Virus record (IMG/VR): IMGVR_UViG_3300025853_000180
Span: 1-44,126 of that record
Source of the DNA: a virus
Direction: 5' to 3' (one strand)
Length of the DNA: 44,126 bases
Each line of letters opens with the position of its first letter. Position 1 is the stretch's first letter. Below the pieces are notes generated by a model, which had not been told where the DNA came from, ran no database searches, and was given only the letters and a program-made list of their open reading frames with translations. A program made the position numbers and the translations under genes. Positions 11,501 to 19,665 of the stretch are shown here, piece after piece.

Positions 11501-13230
11501 TAAAAGATATGGGAGGTTACTTACAAAGAATAGCTAAGACTATTACCAATGGTGGGTTTATAAGAGTTGCTAAAGTAATGAACATGTATACCAAAGGTAG
11601 AATAAAAGAACTAGAAGCATATGTAGCGTCAGAAAAAGCAAAAGGACAAACTCTACCAGAAAGTATGTATGAGTATTTACAAAACGGAGGTATGATTTCA
11701 TATTCTCAAGCCTTGTCTATCGAGACTGCATATGAAAGACTTCAAGAAAATTATGCAAGAAGTCAGAAAGGAATAGCTAAAAATAAACAAACCGTAAAAG
11801 ATTTCTTTGATGTATGGATGAGCACTTTTGAACTTACTACCCGTGCAGCTGCATATCAGACTCATAAAGAAAACTATCTAACGCAGAATGCTCCAGGTAG
11901 AACAGGTAAACAAATACCAGCTGACATTGAAAGAGCAGCAATAGAAAGATCAGTAGTATATGCAAAACGACTATCAAACTTTGAAGAAAGAGGTATATAT
12001 GGTGATTTCATGGGTGCGTGGTTTATGTTCTTTAGACCAAGTGCTGTAGGTATTGTAAGAGCCTTTGAATCTATGGATGCTGCATTACAAAGAAAAGATG
12101 TAGCTGAAAGTAACTTACCTGACATAATAAAAGGTAACCCAGAAGCATTAGAAAACTGGAGTAGAAATTTTGATAAGCGAAGAAAAGCTGCGTATGGTAT
12201 GGCGGCTGCTGGTGTAGGTATGGGTTACGCTGTTTGGCATATGGCAGCTATGTTAGGTGACGATGATGATAATAAAACAAGAGAAGATGATCCAGCACGT
12301 TGGACTCGATTTGCTAGATTTGATATAAGCTGGATACCAGGATTTGAAAAGGGTGATGTACTACAATTACCTTGGGGCTTTGGACCTGGAGGCTTTGCAG
12401 CTATAGGAGCACAGCTTGCGGCATATGGTGGCGCAGATAAATATAGTATGTCAGAGATGATAGCTAACATATCTAACATTACTCTTGATTCTTTCATGCC
12501 ACTACCATTCTCAAGAATGTCTCCTATAGAACATCCATTTCAGTGGGCTCTTGATACTGCTATGCCTAGTGTAGCAAAACCTATATTTGAATACACTATG
12601 AATATGAATGCATTTGGTCAAAATATTTATAACCCATTACAAACTAGAAAATATGGTAGTGCATACGGTGGTAGTGATAATGTAGCAGAATTATATAAAG
12701 ACATCTCAATAGGTTTAGCTGAGATGTCAAACGGAGCGATAGATTGGTCTCCTAACGTTATTGCATTCTTTGCTAACAACTATGGTGATGCAGTGGGTAG
12801 AGTAGCTCATGATTTATATGGTTTAGGATTGACTTTAAAAGGTGATAAGCAGTTTGATCCTAAACGAGACACTGTGTTTTTCGATAGTTTTATAAGTAAA
12901 TATTCAAATATAGAACAAAGAGAGTATGCTGATGCAGTTAGAAAAGTGGATGAGTTAAATAGAAAAATAAACTTATTTAAAGAAACTAACCCAATAAAAT
13001 ATTCTGAAATATTATCTCAGTTCCCAGCAGGTCCAATTGTTATTAAGGACTACAACACTTTAAAAGCTGATTTAGATGAGTTAAATGAGCAAGCTAAGAC
13101 TATACGTAAAATGCCTGGATTGACTGCAAAAGAAAGAAAACTTAGACTAGACCCAATAAAAGACCAAATCTTAATGTATAAGAGAACAATAGCTAATATG
13201 GTTGAGCTAGGTCTAGCTTCTGGCGATTAA
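5506..13230 (+). CDS. Giant internal virion/polyvalent protein with HExxH metallopeptidase-like site
   Basis: At 2574 residues this is the largest gene in the window; the ATG follows the upstream TAA without a gap. About residues 125-190 are small, hydrophobic and Gly/Ala-rich, and could cross or line a membrane. Residues about 380-520 are low-complexity and charged. A zinc-protease-type motif HELTH lies at residues 1272-1276, with a candidate third ligand Glu1336 in FIAEAFSN, the gluzincin pattern. The segment around residues 1960-2000 (TRFNPPFATLNFVRDAITN) and the downstream helical region resemble the C-terminal domains of phage large polyvalent proteins (LPD38-like). Such proteins are packaged and ejected into the host, the T7 gp16 and N4 vRNAP-like role. 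No RNA polymerase or lytic transglycosylase motif was recognised. A hydrophobic Gly/Ala segment occurs near residues 2230-2245. Confidence 0.75.
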   Translation: MPYSVITRDGIQINNIPDNISQDSDQLRQRVEQARQDASNQGLFGQQSDQPKILKEGEGSDFLRGIGQYKDQYGGILGGAKVLAGKATGSDDLIKSGLADMDESERKIGARGVKETDEFTKALDKGLVSVLTEFVPFVAGQGVGMIGEALVTSIAGSMIGSAVAPGAGTVSGALTGFVGKELVKKGLIDKAKDLTKDELRKEVGDILQSEVGKQAIKDIYKKAGSKVALTGMAGKFGAGEVTGRAVDEAIKDIEDPELQLEKIKELSTSKLAALSTAHALADYIGIKIGLGSLDKLAKPTQSLLLNIAKNIGITGIKEAPVEAVQTALERYGADLPLDDRAALEEYINAAAAGFAMPIVPATIGGIRSTVTTSSNDSSDPEVSSDPKPKGPEPTPPDQPSSRKGWEYEKAEVKRREDNAKARENADLAQSDIDNIDLDNADIVIPPEPELQQDDFKLPSIQEIEKSTKEKQDELLRAAGQPEQSQQDADRRGVSIPESEPTISGEQLPDTQRLGEVVGGPMDSPAGDVSPVIRGTGALLSALGPAREGFERIQTGTQDVVIGTDKDGNPITQQMPLFTDRPIDSKMALEELEKDPIQQRLDLGEVTTQSLRNERETGLFKQRLKRYLEEQIVLNKSLDFSKAEPYSITPDGLAESEAIYNHILKTEGRRAADTYLKNKRDSNELFDQTVVDTESNPTDQENALPLYASSNLTSISEFVTNNNLDDYYINHEESVGGQTIAYTVRQKSTLPNTDVSTVTDFLLRDKGRNLNKTSNPLAFGETVAPESVEAVLRKKLTKAQFDVLNSDKKNFEKIANEYTKKAANQGQASTPALEIKTRAKRAAKFDAYASRIKDYPDFVNKLKSLKLRTIPTFLKTGSVEGVDAPFVGATSMDQVIRRAIGDYIFEEAADSQSTPSTFGSGQNVDKKDKARRKKIRDEFINSAIVADYISRDSRYNSIADIKNDIGQYKSMFKRGGDYTDKLANQQDNKDLLQEARDLVTEIDDLEQTLLAEAVNQAKDKQELKKIKDKLKKTAKNKIQEENIKLDQAAINKAIDEMSIDSDIDSAIDIINEIPAAVNPFNVAINEAFESRGDEQDVVKTIEDAFSDGSENDVQYLIRKNENDTVGLIKELENYISSVIDLLMAQLEEAKASGDTQEVQRINNNIGAYGTLGSILNKLKSVPGMKALSTVVLPEKEYINIFSKFRRVTKEDKSNSAGFYTPSGKTYNEIVKIFGKVVSVPVKYDVPGAKYDQRIVLRKSNGQSTYRTLKVLVHELTHAATVDGMINIMTDSEQVALSRMLESARREAFNRGEYTTDKDGKIEYDLYGLSDPFEFIAEAFSNPRFQKFLTEIPSIESQGYRLPEESNIFKSMFDTFTEWVSELLGLGNIDNTLLKDTFRVSERLFNAGMAPNVKFEPERMEVWKKKQRFRNYTNKSRKPLPPGMRALLKAMYPENSIHPSINEDKKSSMSDDNIKLVSEIVRIKSKQRPRKTLDEIQNDNIKLYKEQTRSSGNRLKNSFSRFFKNGDEGLTNAIRNFANRSIDIKKLQDKLERSGLLLAGVEGFNNVFDQLTRAFGLSDFYMKQLQPSMDNYSNSLGEYLKLQEQRGLSEEDAKGILKTIFTGLHEGERREVKYLLDVPLSNEKIIKKGNTTTSPSELRAEIMNVITTKVWKDSKQKIADLEKYKNMLRRLANPNTRFSGKLSIDSVAGVSYFSNKKGGPADITNSRYNVSEMSHEDANAERQKFEILKNRDPELYNVINKFRESMDVINKETLRLNQEANYASPQALNIIQFYGWKNYIPFKKSNNWDYDSTSESFYNPTGGRLSRELKKLESSFEGNEGETSDPIVQVVVDASRAAARAGRINYTQSIYNAVTQTVEYTDPITGKQKRGKAIDGKVLNIYSYEQRYTNDEGLQKDIEKKNTVLHFLDDGSIAVIEIKDEKLVEAIRGSYADNPQFVAFMNRMTGFLGQLHTRFNPPFATLNFVRDAITNIFYISADLGIKDMGGYLQRIAKTITNGGFIRVAKVMNMYTKGRIKELEAYVASEKAKGQTLPESMYEYLQNGGMISYSQALSIETAYERLQENYARSQKGIAKNKQTVKDFFDVWMSTFELTTRAAAYQTHKENYLTQNAPGRTGKQIPADIERAAIERSVVYAKRLSNFEERGIYGDFMGAWFMFFRPSAVGIVRAFESMDAALQRKDVAESNLPDIIKGNPEALENWSRNFDKRRKAAYGMAAAGVGMGYAVWHMAAMLGDDDDNKTREDDPARWTRFARFDISWIPGFEKGDVLQLPWGFGPGGFAAIGAQLAAYGGADKYSMSEMIANISNITLDSFMPLPFSRMSPIEHPFQWALDTAMPSVAKPIFEYTMNMNAFGQNIYNPLQTRKYGSAYGGSDNVAELYKDISIGLAEMSNGAIDWSPNVIAFFANNYGDAVGRVAHDLYGLGLTLKGDKQFDPKRDTVFFDSFISKYSNIEQREYADAVRKVDELNRKINLFKETNPIKYSEILSQFPAGPIVIKDYNTLKADLDELNEQAKTIRKMPGLTAKERKLRLDPIKDQILMYKRTIANMVELGLASGD

Positions 13231-13427
13231 CGTACTCTCCAAACTCTAACGCCTAGGTAGTCATCTTTAACAGTTTCATATATCTTGACCTTAATCCCCG
13301 CGCGTTTAGCTCCACTGTCAATTGAATATATCATAGATGATGGCTTCAATGTTGGTATAAAGAAACTATCACCTATGTTCATCCAGTCTAAAGGAAAGTT
13401 CCATTCAGGCTCATTGTTTAGCCTCAT
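13227..13427 (-). CDS. Small conserved phage protein of unknown function (66 aa)
   Basis: A 66-residue basic protein with a hydrophobic-aromatic N-terminal half (EWNFPLDWMNIGDSFFIP) and a C-terminal GVRVWRVR end. The pattern (GDSFF, AxRxGIKVxxx, xRVWRV) recalls small proteins that are common near phage replication genes, often considered nucleic-acid binding without proof. It starts inside the last codons of the primase-helicase gene (17 bp overlap), so it is the last gene of that leftward operon. Its stop overlaps, on the opposite strand, the stop of the giant virion protein gene. The two transcription units therefore collide here with no intervening space. Confidence 0.6.
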   Translation of the reverse strand: MRLNNEPEWNFPLDWMNIGDSFFIPTLKPSSMIYSIDSGAKRAGIKVKIYETVKDDYLGVRVWRVR

Positions 13428-16242
13428 TCTCTTTTATTACCTCTTCTAAAAACTTTGTAGTATCAATCTCGACGCAGGTCACGGCACTGAAACCAGTTGC
13501 TGCTTTCCATCCTGTACCCATACGTCGTTTATGGTCCTTGATGTTATAACCTTTTTCTTTCATCTTAAATATAAAATCATGGATACTTATACCCTCTTCA
13601 CCTAGATATTCTCTAAAGTGCTTTTTCTCTATACATAATAAAGAATTATCAAGTTCTGCTCTGATGACTAACGGAGCACGCGGTTCCATAGGGTATTTAT
13701 CTCCATCTATTGCAAGAATACCAGCTTGGTTTTTATTAATATACTCACCAAGAATACTTTCATAATCAATATCATTGACCTTAACAACGTTGTCTCTAAT
13801 ATTTATAAGCTCACTCATAACAGAACTGTAAATTCTATTCAAATCAAATCTGACTATATTAGCTTCGATAGCAACTTCAGCTCCAGCAAACGTAGCCGCA
13901 ACTGCATTTTCCCAGAATCTATATGTACTATCGTCACCAAAGTCAATCTTAACTTTTCTAATCCACTTGTTTATTTTCTCTGCTATCTGATCTTCTGTAT
14001 ATTTAAATAGGCTTTTTATATACTCAACCCCTGCTAGGCCATGATGCTCATGCAAAGGCTGAAACAAGTCTACACCAAGCGTAGGGTTCTCTATGAAAGG
14101 CTTTGTTTTCTTCATATTAAACTCGATAAGCCTAGCTATCTCGCCGTTTGCGTTCTTCTTAAACGTATTTATCCTGTCATACAAAGCATGGTTAGATGTA
14201 AACACAGCTATCAATGAAGAAGACATTTCATAATCACGTTCAGCATTTACAGACGCCTGCATACGAAGTTTAGCTTTACCTGTTGATATCTTATGTACTA
14301 TATTTGATAAAGTTCTACCCTCTAGATTACCAACCTCATCTAAACCAAAAGTCATATTATGTATGGCTAAGTATCTACCTGTTATAGCATTTTCTGTAGC
14401 TAGACCTGTACCGCCTACACTCATCTTTTGAGGATCACCCCATACACTCAATGCACCGTACAATGCTCCTGTTTTACCTGTACCAGAGTCTGACCCTGTA
14501 AGAGATATAGTTACACCATTTGTAGAAGTCTTACTCATCAAAGGAGACCCAAACGCAGTTAGCATAGTAAACGCGTGTAATTCTAACCCAGGCATGTTAA
14601 GTTTATTTATTGTGTTTTTCCATGTATCAAAGTCACCCTTCTCTACCAGTAAGTTTGATATGCCTTTACATAAAGGCGATGTAGGACTACTTAAAACCTC
14701 ACCTCTATTATTTATTTCTTTATTACCTATAACGAAAGCAGACTTGTCTTCCACCCAGCCCATTTGCATACGCATGATGTCAGCTCTAGTAGAAGCCACA
14801 AGATAATCTCCCCACTTGTAAACATATTCCATAAGATACTTTCCTTGTTGTTGACTAGGACTAAATAAAATCCCCTGACTTGTTATTGTGTCTCTAAATT
14901 TATCTACTGCATACACATGCTTCATAGGCATCAAGAAAGTTCTTTTACCGTCATTAGGTAACATCAGTTGCATTTCAAGACACTCGCCATCTATGGTGCT
15001 ATATATTCTTTTAATAGGTTCTAAGTCATATGGAAAAACTAACAAGGGTTTCTTTCTAGGAAGTGGTTCACCTTCTTCATCAAACTCTTGTGGGTACTCA
15101 AAGTAAATACCTCCATTAACTCCTCTAACAAAAGGATGTATTTCTTTTGGATAACTATCATAAACAACAGGTGTGCTTACGCCAACATACTCTTTAGGCA
15201 GTTGAAAGTTCTCAGCAACAGGTGCTGGTTTAAATTCTTTGCCTAGTTGTAGTGGTGTAGTTATCTTACCTCTGTGTTGGCACCCTTCACAAAACTTAGG
15301 ATTCAAATCTGCAAACGCAGTACATGTAAAAGGTTTGTCTTGTGTTTGATTAGCTTTCTTCTCTGTTGCATCTCTATCGTAGTCAGGGTGATCTTCTGAC
15401 ATAGCATGTATAGCAGTGTCTCTGTCATCGCAGTGTTGAGCGATAGATAGACCAGCATACCATAAAGGTTCTTCTAAGGAGCTAGCATTTTGTAATATAT
15501 TAGCTATCTGAGCACAGCCTTTACCCTGTAGACTCTTCTTAGCAATTGAAGTAAAACTTGACGAAAAGTTATCTAGCTTTAACATCTTACGTTGGTCCTC
15601 AGACATAGGACCTTTTGCTTCTTTTAATATACTCTCTAATGATGGTTGAGTGCTACCCAGAAAATCAAAAATACTTATATTGTAGACTGGTATATTGTCA
15701 CTAAGTATTTTAGTAGGTAGGGGAGGATCTTCTTTATAGTTAAATGTATCAGGACAACGCATAATACGAGCTGAATCTGCCATAACTGCTGTGTCTATAT
15801 GTAAATCTTTTTCTAAACAAAAATCTTTAAACTTCTTAGATAGTTCTACATATTCTTCAGAAGGTATGTCTTCGTCTAAACACCAGTATGCATGTATACC
15901 TCTACCAGAATCTACCTTTACAGGTTGTGGTAAATCTTCATCTACTATAAATTTATCTAAAGCATCTTCTGCTTCTTTTTTATTTTTATAGTCTTTACCA
16001 TCGCCTACATCAACATCAATAAAAATAGACCTAAAATATAGAGAGTTTTTTTGTCTTCTACTGTGTCCATTAAAACTACCAACGGCAAAATACATGTGAG
16101 TGCCATCTTCTAATAGACTACTAACTTTAGTAGAAACTTCGTCAATAGAATCTACAAAATGATGTACCATCCTCCCATCAGCCGCACCTATACAATAGAT
16201 ACCTTTGCTTGGTAATACTTTTTTATAAAATTCGTTTATCAT
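13411..16242 (-). CDS. Bifunctional primase-helicase (AEP-type primase fused to DUF927-like helicase)
   Basis: 943 residues. The N-terminal third looks like an archaeo-eukaryotic-type primase: DVD at residues 76-78 (first metal-binding motif), SGRGIHAYW around 112-120 with His117, and a third acidic region followed by SARIMRCPDTFNYK. A Cys cluster (CTAFADLNPKFCEGC) lies between the domains and may bind zinc. The C-terminal half has a DUF927-like P-loop ATPase: GSDSGTGKT Walker A at about 583-591, an LDEV Walker B, and a VFTSN sensor segment. The fusion would both unwind DNA and make primers. The start follows the HTH gene by 11 nt. A weak promoter-like pair (TTGAGT-N16-TATTAT) is present at the end of the HTH gene. 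Confidence 0.85.
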   Translation of the reverse strand: MINEFYKKVLPSKGIYCIGAADGRMVHHFVDSIDEVSTKVSSLLEDGTHMYFAVGSFNGHSRRQKNSLYFRSIFIDVDVGDGKDYKNKKEAEDALDKFIVDEDLPQPVKVDSGRGIHAYWCLDEDIPSEEYVELSKKFKDFCLEKDLHIDTAVMADSARIMRCPDTFNYKEDPPLPTKILSDNIPVYNISIFDFLGSTQPSLESILKEAKGPMSEDQRKMLKLDNFSSSFTSIAKKSLQGKGCAQIANILQNASSLEEPLWYAGLSIAQHCDDRDTAIHAMSEDHPDYDRDATEKKANQTQDKPFTCTAFADLNPKFCEGCQHRGKITTPLQLGKEFKPAPVAENFQLPKEYVGVSTPVVYDSYPKEIHPFVRGVNGGIYFEYPQEFDEEGEPLPRKKPLLVFPYDLEPIKRIYSTIDGECLEMQLMLPNDGKRTFLMPMKHVYAVDKFRDTITSQGILFSPSQQQGKYLMEYVYKWGDYLVASTRADIMRMQMGWVEDKSAFVIGNKEINNRGEVLSSPTSPLCKGISNLLVEKGDFDTWKNTINKLNMPGLELHAFTMLTAFGSPLMSKTSTNGVTISLTGSDSGTGKTGALYGALSVWGDPQKMSVGGTGLATENAITGRYLAIHNMTFGLDEVGNLEGRTLSNIVHKISTGKAKLRMQASVNAERDYEMSSSLIAVFTSNHALYDRINTFKKNANGEIARLIEFNMKKTKPFIENPTLGVDLFQPLHEHHGLAGVEYIKSLFKYTEDQIAEKINKWIRKVKIDFGDDSTYRFWENAVAATFAGAEVAIEANIVRFDLNRIYSSVMSELINIRDNVVKVNDIDYESILGEYINKNQAGILAIDGDKYPMEPRAPLVIRAELDNSLLCIEKKHFREYLGEEGISIHDFIFKMKEKGYNIKDHKRRMGTGWKAATGFSAVTCVEIDTTKFLEEVIKENEAKQ

Positions 16243-16253
16243 ATTTAGACTTT

Positions 16254-16565
16254 CTATAATATATCAGTTTTAATTGAACTCAAATAACTTTCCGCATTTT
16301 TTAAACCTTGTGCGGGTAAAGCTTCAGAATTTAGATCGTCCTTTATTTTTTTGATAAACTTTTGTATCTTAATACACTTTTCTTCTCGGATGTAACTTCC
16401 TCGAAACCATTTATGAACTGCCATTCTAGATACCCCAAAGAATCTAGCAATACAAGCCGCTGGTAAATGTGCATCAACGCATGCCTTTGCTAACTGTATG
16501 CCGACTCTTTCAGGGTCTGAATTTGACAGTTTAATTAAAAACTTTGCACTGTAAGGTCTAGCCAT
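16254..16565 (-). CDS. Helix-turn-helix DNA-binding protein
   Basis: 103 residues from the ATG at 16565, which overlaps the upstream stop as TAATG; an in-frame ATG six codons earlier is possible but would intrude further into the upstream gene. A helix-turn-helix is visible at about residues 34-58 (PAACIARFFGVSRMAVHKWFRG), the second helix reading VSRMAVHKWF like Cro/XRE-type recognition helices. Flanks are basic (KIQKFIKKIKDD). It could be the phage repressor or activator, or an accessory replication factor given its position directly before the primase-helicase. It is one of the few encoded candidates to bind the palindromes found at 25-34 kb. Confidence 0.75.
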   Translation of the reverse strand: MARPYSAKFLIKLSNSDPERVGIQLAKACVDAHLPAACIARFFGVSRMAVHKWFRGSYIREEKCIKIQKFIKKIKDDLNSEALPAQGLKNAESYLSSIKTDIL

Positions 16566-17425
16566 TAGTCTTTCACTCCCCATTTGTCCATGATATCTGT
16601 AATATCTTTTGCTTTCTCTGCTTTAGCTTGAGCAACTACTTGAGGCTCTTCTACTTCATCAGCTTCCACTGTTGGTTTAGTAGTCTCTTGAGTAGCACTG
16701 CTTGTATCAGATTGATATACAGTCATTTTAATTGCTGACTCAGCCGCTGGACTCTTAGATTGTTTTTGTAATAACTCAACATCTTCAGGTTGCACAGCCG
16801 CAATAGGTGAGAATAGTAGTTTAGGTACAGAAGACTTAGCATCAAACTGCATACGAGTAACAACACGACCAGCACTTACATTGTTATTAGCTAGCATTTG
16901 AATATATGGTCTGAATGGATACTTACCGTTCTGTTCTTTACCAAAAGCAGATGTAGCCGGCAGCACCATCTGTAATACATCACCTGATGGATCATTAGGT
17001 AACACTACAGCTATACGCCAAGACAGTCTGCATGCAGAACCTTGACCGCCCATACCTGAACCTTTTACGCTTTGAGGGCATTCATTACAAGACTTAGCTT
17101 GTGGGTTCTCAACTTCTGAATCAGGATTGTTTGAATCACCTGACCAACATGCTGGTGATACTCTTTCACCTTCTTTGTAAGTAGATGCATAGTAAGTTCT
17201 AGCCGCTGTATGAGCCATCTTAACGATAATTACATCCATATAGTTCTCTTCAACTGTAGCAACTTCTTTACCATTGACTACCTTATGAAAGTTTTTACCT
17301 CTAATAGAGATTCGTTTACTACCACTGCCAGTGTTACCACCAGCAACGGCAAGGGTATCTTCATCTAACCCTGTTTGAACAATAGCTGAATTGTTCTGAA
17401 TAATATTTGCTAATTCATTAGACAT
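16565..17425 (-). CDS. Candidate single-stranded-DNA-binding protein
   Basis: 286 residues. A central region, about 35-215, contains a conserved Cys pattern (CWSGDSNNPD, KSCNECPQS, ACRLSWR) and several beta-strand-like stretches, the layout of phage proteins usually annotated as hypothetical or ssDNA-binding and found next to primases. The C-terminal 50 residues are acidic and low-complexity and end in ITDIMDKWGVKD, comparable with the acidic tails of SSB proteins that recruit partners. Position between replication genes supports the call, but I see no diagnostic OB-fold motif, so the name is tentative. Its stop overlaps the HTH gene start. Confidence 0.45.
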   Translation of the reverse strand: MSNELANIIQNNSAIVQTGLDEDTLAVAGGNTGSGSKRISIRGKNFHKVVNGKEVATVEENYMDVIIVKMAHTAARTYYASTYKEGERVSPACWSGDSNNPDSEVENPQAKSCNECPQSVKGSGMGGQGSACRLSWRIAVVLPNDPSGDVLQMVLPATSAFGKEQNGKYPFRPYIQMLANNNVSAGRVVTRMQFDAKSSVPKLLFSPIAAVQPEDVELLQKQSKSPAAESAIKMTVYQSDTSSATQETTKPTVEADEVEEPQVVAQAKAEKAKDITDIMDKWGVKD

Positions 17426-17434
17426 ACTTTTCTC

Positions 17435-17830
17435 CTAATTTTTACTTGGTTTACGTACTGTTATTTTAAACTCTCGCATACTACTGATACCTGGAGGTAA
17501 CCCTTCGTCTTCCCGATTGCTTAAAAACTCTTTAAAATTTGATTGGTGAATTCTTTGTTGTAAAAGTTCTATGGCATCGTTATCCATAACAAACTTTTTA
17601 AAGTTATCCCAATCACCACACACAAAACTTTCTCTAGTGCTTTTAATAATAGTGCCAACTTCAGTCTTAATACTATCAGCACTTATTTCATTACATGAAT
17701 TGAGTAATACTTGTTCAAGTTCAGCAAGATCATTTGCTAACTCTTTGTCCTTCGCATCATGTTCTCTAGAAAGTCTGTCTCTCTCATCACGAATTGCTAG
17801 ATAAGTTTTGACTACACTATCTAACTTCAC
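17435..17830 (-). CDS. Conserved phage protein of unknown function with N-terminal coiled coil
   Basis: 131 residues from a GTG at 17830, chosen because a strong GGAG Shine-Dalgarno lies 7 nt upstream; the ATG at 17866 would overlap the previous gene by 50 bp. The N-terminal half is a charged predicted coiled coil (RDERDRLSREHDAKDKE). The second half, with ADSIKTEVGTI, STRESF, GDWDNFKKFV and LPPGISS, matches a family I know from many phage replication regions, where it has no assigned biochemical role. The neighbouring SNF2 helicase and candidate SSB suggest a recombination or replication accessory function. Confidence 0.65.
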   Translation of the reverse strand: MKLDSVVKTYLAIRDERDRLSREHDAKDKELANDLAELEQVLLNSCNEISADSIKTEVGTIIKSTRESFVCGDWDNFKKFVMDNDAIELLQQRIHQSNFKEFLSNREDEGLPPGISSMREFKITVRKPSKN

Positions 17831-18035
17831 TATTTTCTCCTTCCATAATTTTAAATCCGTTCTCAACTAACACCTTCTTTTTTTCTGCTGTGTATTCACC
17901 TCTAATAGGTAGATCATGAGCATCGAAAATCCTTGCTTGTAATCTAGCTATAGCAGTAGCATCAGCTATACCTACACGTTTATCAAATGCTTCATCCGAC
18001 TCTTGTTTAATTATATTTTCTATATCTAATTTCAT
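17817..18035 (-). CDS. Small protein of unknown function (72 aa)
   Basis: 72 residues; the ATG overlaps the helicase stop as ATGA. The sequence is mostly helical and charged (KQESDEAFDKRVGIADATAIARLQARIFD). The 3' end carries the Shine-Dalgarno and GTG start of the next gene. I do not recognise a family. The coupled arrangement with the helicase argues that it is translated. Confidence 0.55.
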   Translation of the reverse strand: MKLDIENIIKQESDEAFDKRVGIADATAIARLQARIFDAHDLPIRGEYTAEKKKVLVENGFKIMEGENSEVR

Positions 18036-19597
18036 GTGTTTAACTCCTCACGGTATAAATCAACTAATTTAGTATGCATATCTACCTTACCTCGTAGCAT
18101 CGCATACATCCTCTTTTCAACATCAGAACCTTGTAGGTGAACAACAGTCATCTTGTTCTTTTGTCCTACCCTATCCATCCTAGCAATACACTGAAGATAA
18201 ACTTCAACAGACATAACAGGAGACCAAAACACAACTACATTTGCTCTAGTTAATGTGACTCCATGTGATGCTGATTGTGGTTGTATAATTAGAACTTTAG
18301 GTTCGTCCTGACTTTGAAACCTTTGAATGATGTGTCCCCTGTCAGTAGCAGAGATATCACCATGTATTAATTCATTTGTAATATTATTATCTGATAGATA
18401 CTCAGACACAAACTGTATGGTATGCCTGTATGGTACAAACACTAACACCTTCTCGTTTGTTTCTTGTATTGTTTCTAGTAGTGCAGATAATCTAGGTTTA
18501 ATATCAAATCTAACTTCTTCTTTTGTATCTGTGTATACTGCACCGCCTGATATCTGTAATAATTTATTTAACCCAGCTGCAGCGTTTACTGCTGTCACTT
18601 GTTCTCCACCGGCTTCAATTAACATTTGATTCTTAAGCTGTTTGTAATATTTACTCGCTTGAGGCGTCAACTCAACATCTCTTGTTTGATACATTACGTC
18701 TGGCAGGTCTAGACATTCATCTTTTGCAAATCTAATCGCTGGCTGTAAAGCTTTGTGGACATCGTTCTTCGCTGATGGTCTTGGTAGCCATTTAAACCTA
18801 GCGACTTGATACATTACTTTGTCTCGCCAAGCATTCTTAAACTTTGGAACTCTGTCTGGACTAACTAACCTAGCTAAACCAAAAGCATCTAGTGGTGACT
18901 GAGAAGCTGGTGTACCTGTGAGCATCCATAATCTTGTATGTGTCTGTAATATTTTATTAAGTGTTTTCCATCTACTTGTTGTCGTAGACTTATATGCATT
19001 AGCCTCATCAATTACAATAAGATCAAACTCTTTTTTCTTTATTTCATCTTGTACAATACTTACACCATCATAATTAATAATGTAAAAGTCATAATCTGTT
19101 TGTAATATTTTTTCACGTTTGACTTTTGTACCATGACAAACAACAGAGGTTCTGTGCATACAAGTATTGAATACATCGGCTTGCCATGCGGAATACATAA
19201 TAGATAGAGGGCATATGATAAGAACCTTTTTTATCTTATTTTGTTTCATTAGATAATCAGACGCCCATAGCACAGAAGATGTTTTACCTGTACCAGCTTC
19301 GTTAAAACAAAAAGCTTTTTTATTTATAGATAGAAACTCTGCGGTGGTTTTTTGATGGTCAAATGGTTTATATAACCCCGTCCAGTCATAGTCTCTTATT
19401 ATAGGAGAGGGTAAGTTCTTTTTGAACCTCATGATTTGGTTGAGCCTAGTCATTTCATCTAGACCCCAATATACTGCTACATTTGTAACACCATTTTCTC
19501 TACTTATGACATCACTTTTCTCAATGTCATCTAAAATTATTTGTGCTGATTTGTCTCTTAGTTTAATAGATATGACTTTATTATCTAACAACTCCAT
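18032..19597 (-). CDS. SNF2/DEAD-like superfamily 2 helicase
   Basis: 521 residues with a complete set of SF2/SNF2 motifs: a Q-motif-like KPFDHQKTTAEFL, motif I NEAGTGKT at 99-106, motif II DEAN at 197-200 (instead of DEAH/DEAD), motif III LTGTPAS, and motif VI QCIARMDRVGQ near the C-terminus. At this short length it lacks extra domains, like phage SNF2 translocases that act in replication fork or recombination steps. It is the first gene after the promoter at 19627-19654 and heads the operon that ends with the primase-helicase. The Shine-Dalgarno is AAAGG. Confidence 0.88.
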   Translation of the reverse strand: MELLDNKVISIKLRDKSAQIILDDIEKSDVISRENGVTNVAVYWGLDEMTRLNQIMRFKKNLPSPIIRDYDWTGLYKPFDHQKTTAEFLSINKKAFCFNEAGTGKTSSVLWASDYLMKQNKIKKVLIICPLSIMYSAWQADVFNTCMHRTSVVCHGTKVKREKILQTDYDFYIINYDGVSIVQDEIKKKEFDLIVIDEANAYKSTTTSRWKTLNKILQTHTRLWMLTGTPASQSPLDAFGLARLVSPDRVPKFKNAWRDKVMYQVARFKWLPRPSAKNDVHKALQPAIRFAKDECLDLPDVMYQTRDVELTPQASKYYKQLKNQMLIEAGGEQVTAVNAAAGLNKLLQISGGAVYTDTKEEVRFDIKPRLSALLETIQETNEKVLVFVPYRHTIQFVSEYLSDNNITNELIHGDISATDRGHIIQRFQSQDEPKVLIIQPQSASHGVTLTRANVVVFWSPVMSVEVYLQCIARMDRVGQKNKMTVVHLQGSDVEKRMYAMLRGKVDMHTKLVDLYREELNT

Positions 19598-19626
19598 ATT
19601 ATGTATACCTTTCTTCTAACATTTCT

Positions 19627-19654
19627 AGTATACACCTTAGTTAAACAAAGTCAA
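19627..19654 (-). promoter_or_regulatory. Sigma70-like promoter for the helicase-primase operon
   Basis: On the minus strand TTGACT (19654-19649) and TATACT (19632-19627) are separated by 16 bp in the only gap between the upstream gene and the helicase. The spacer contains GTTTAACTAA, similar to the GTTTACTAA motif found near the other early promoters. Transcription would start near 19620 with a leader of about 25 nt. Confidence 0.65.
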
Positions 19655-19665
19655 CTATGAATTTA

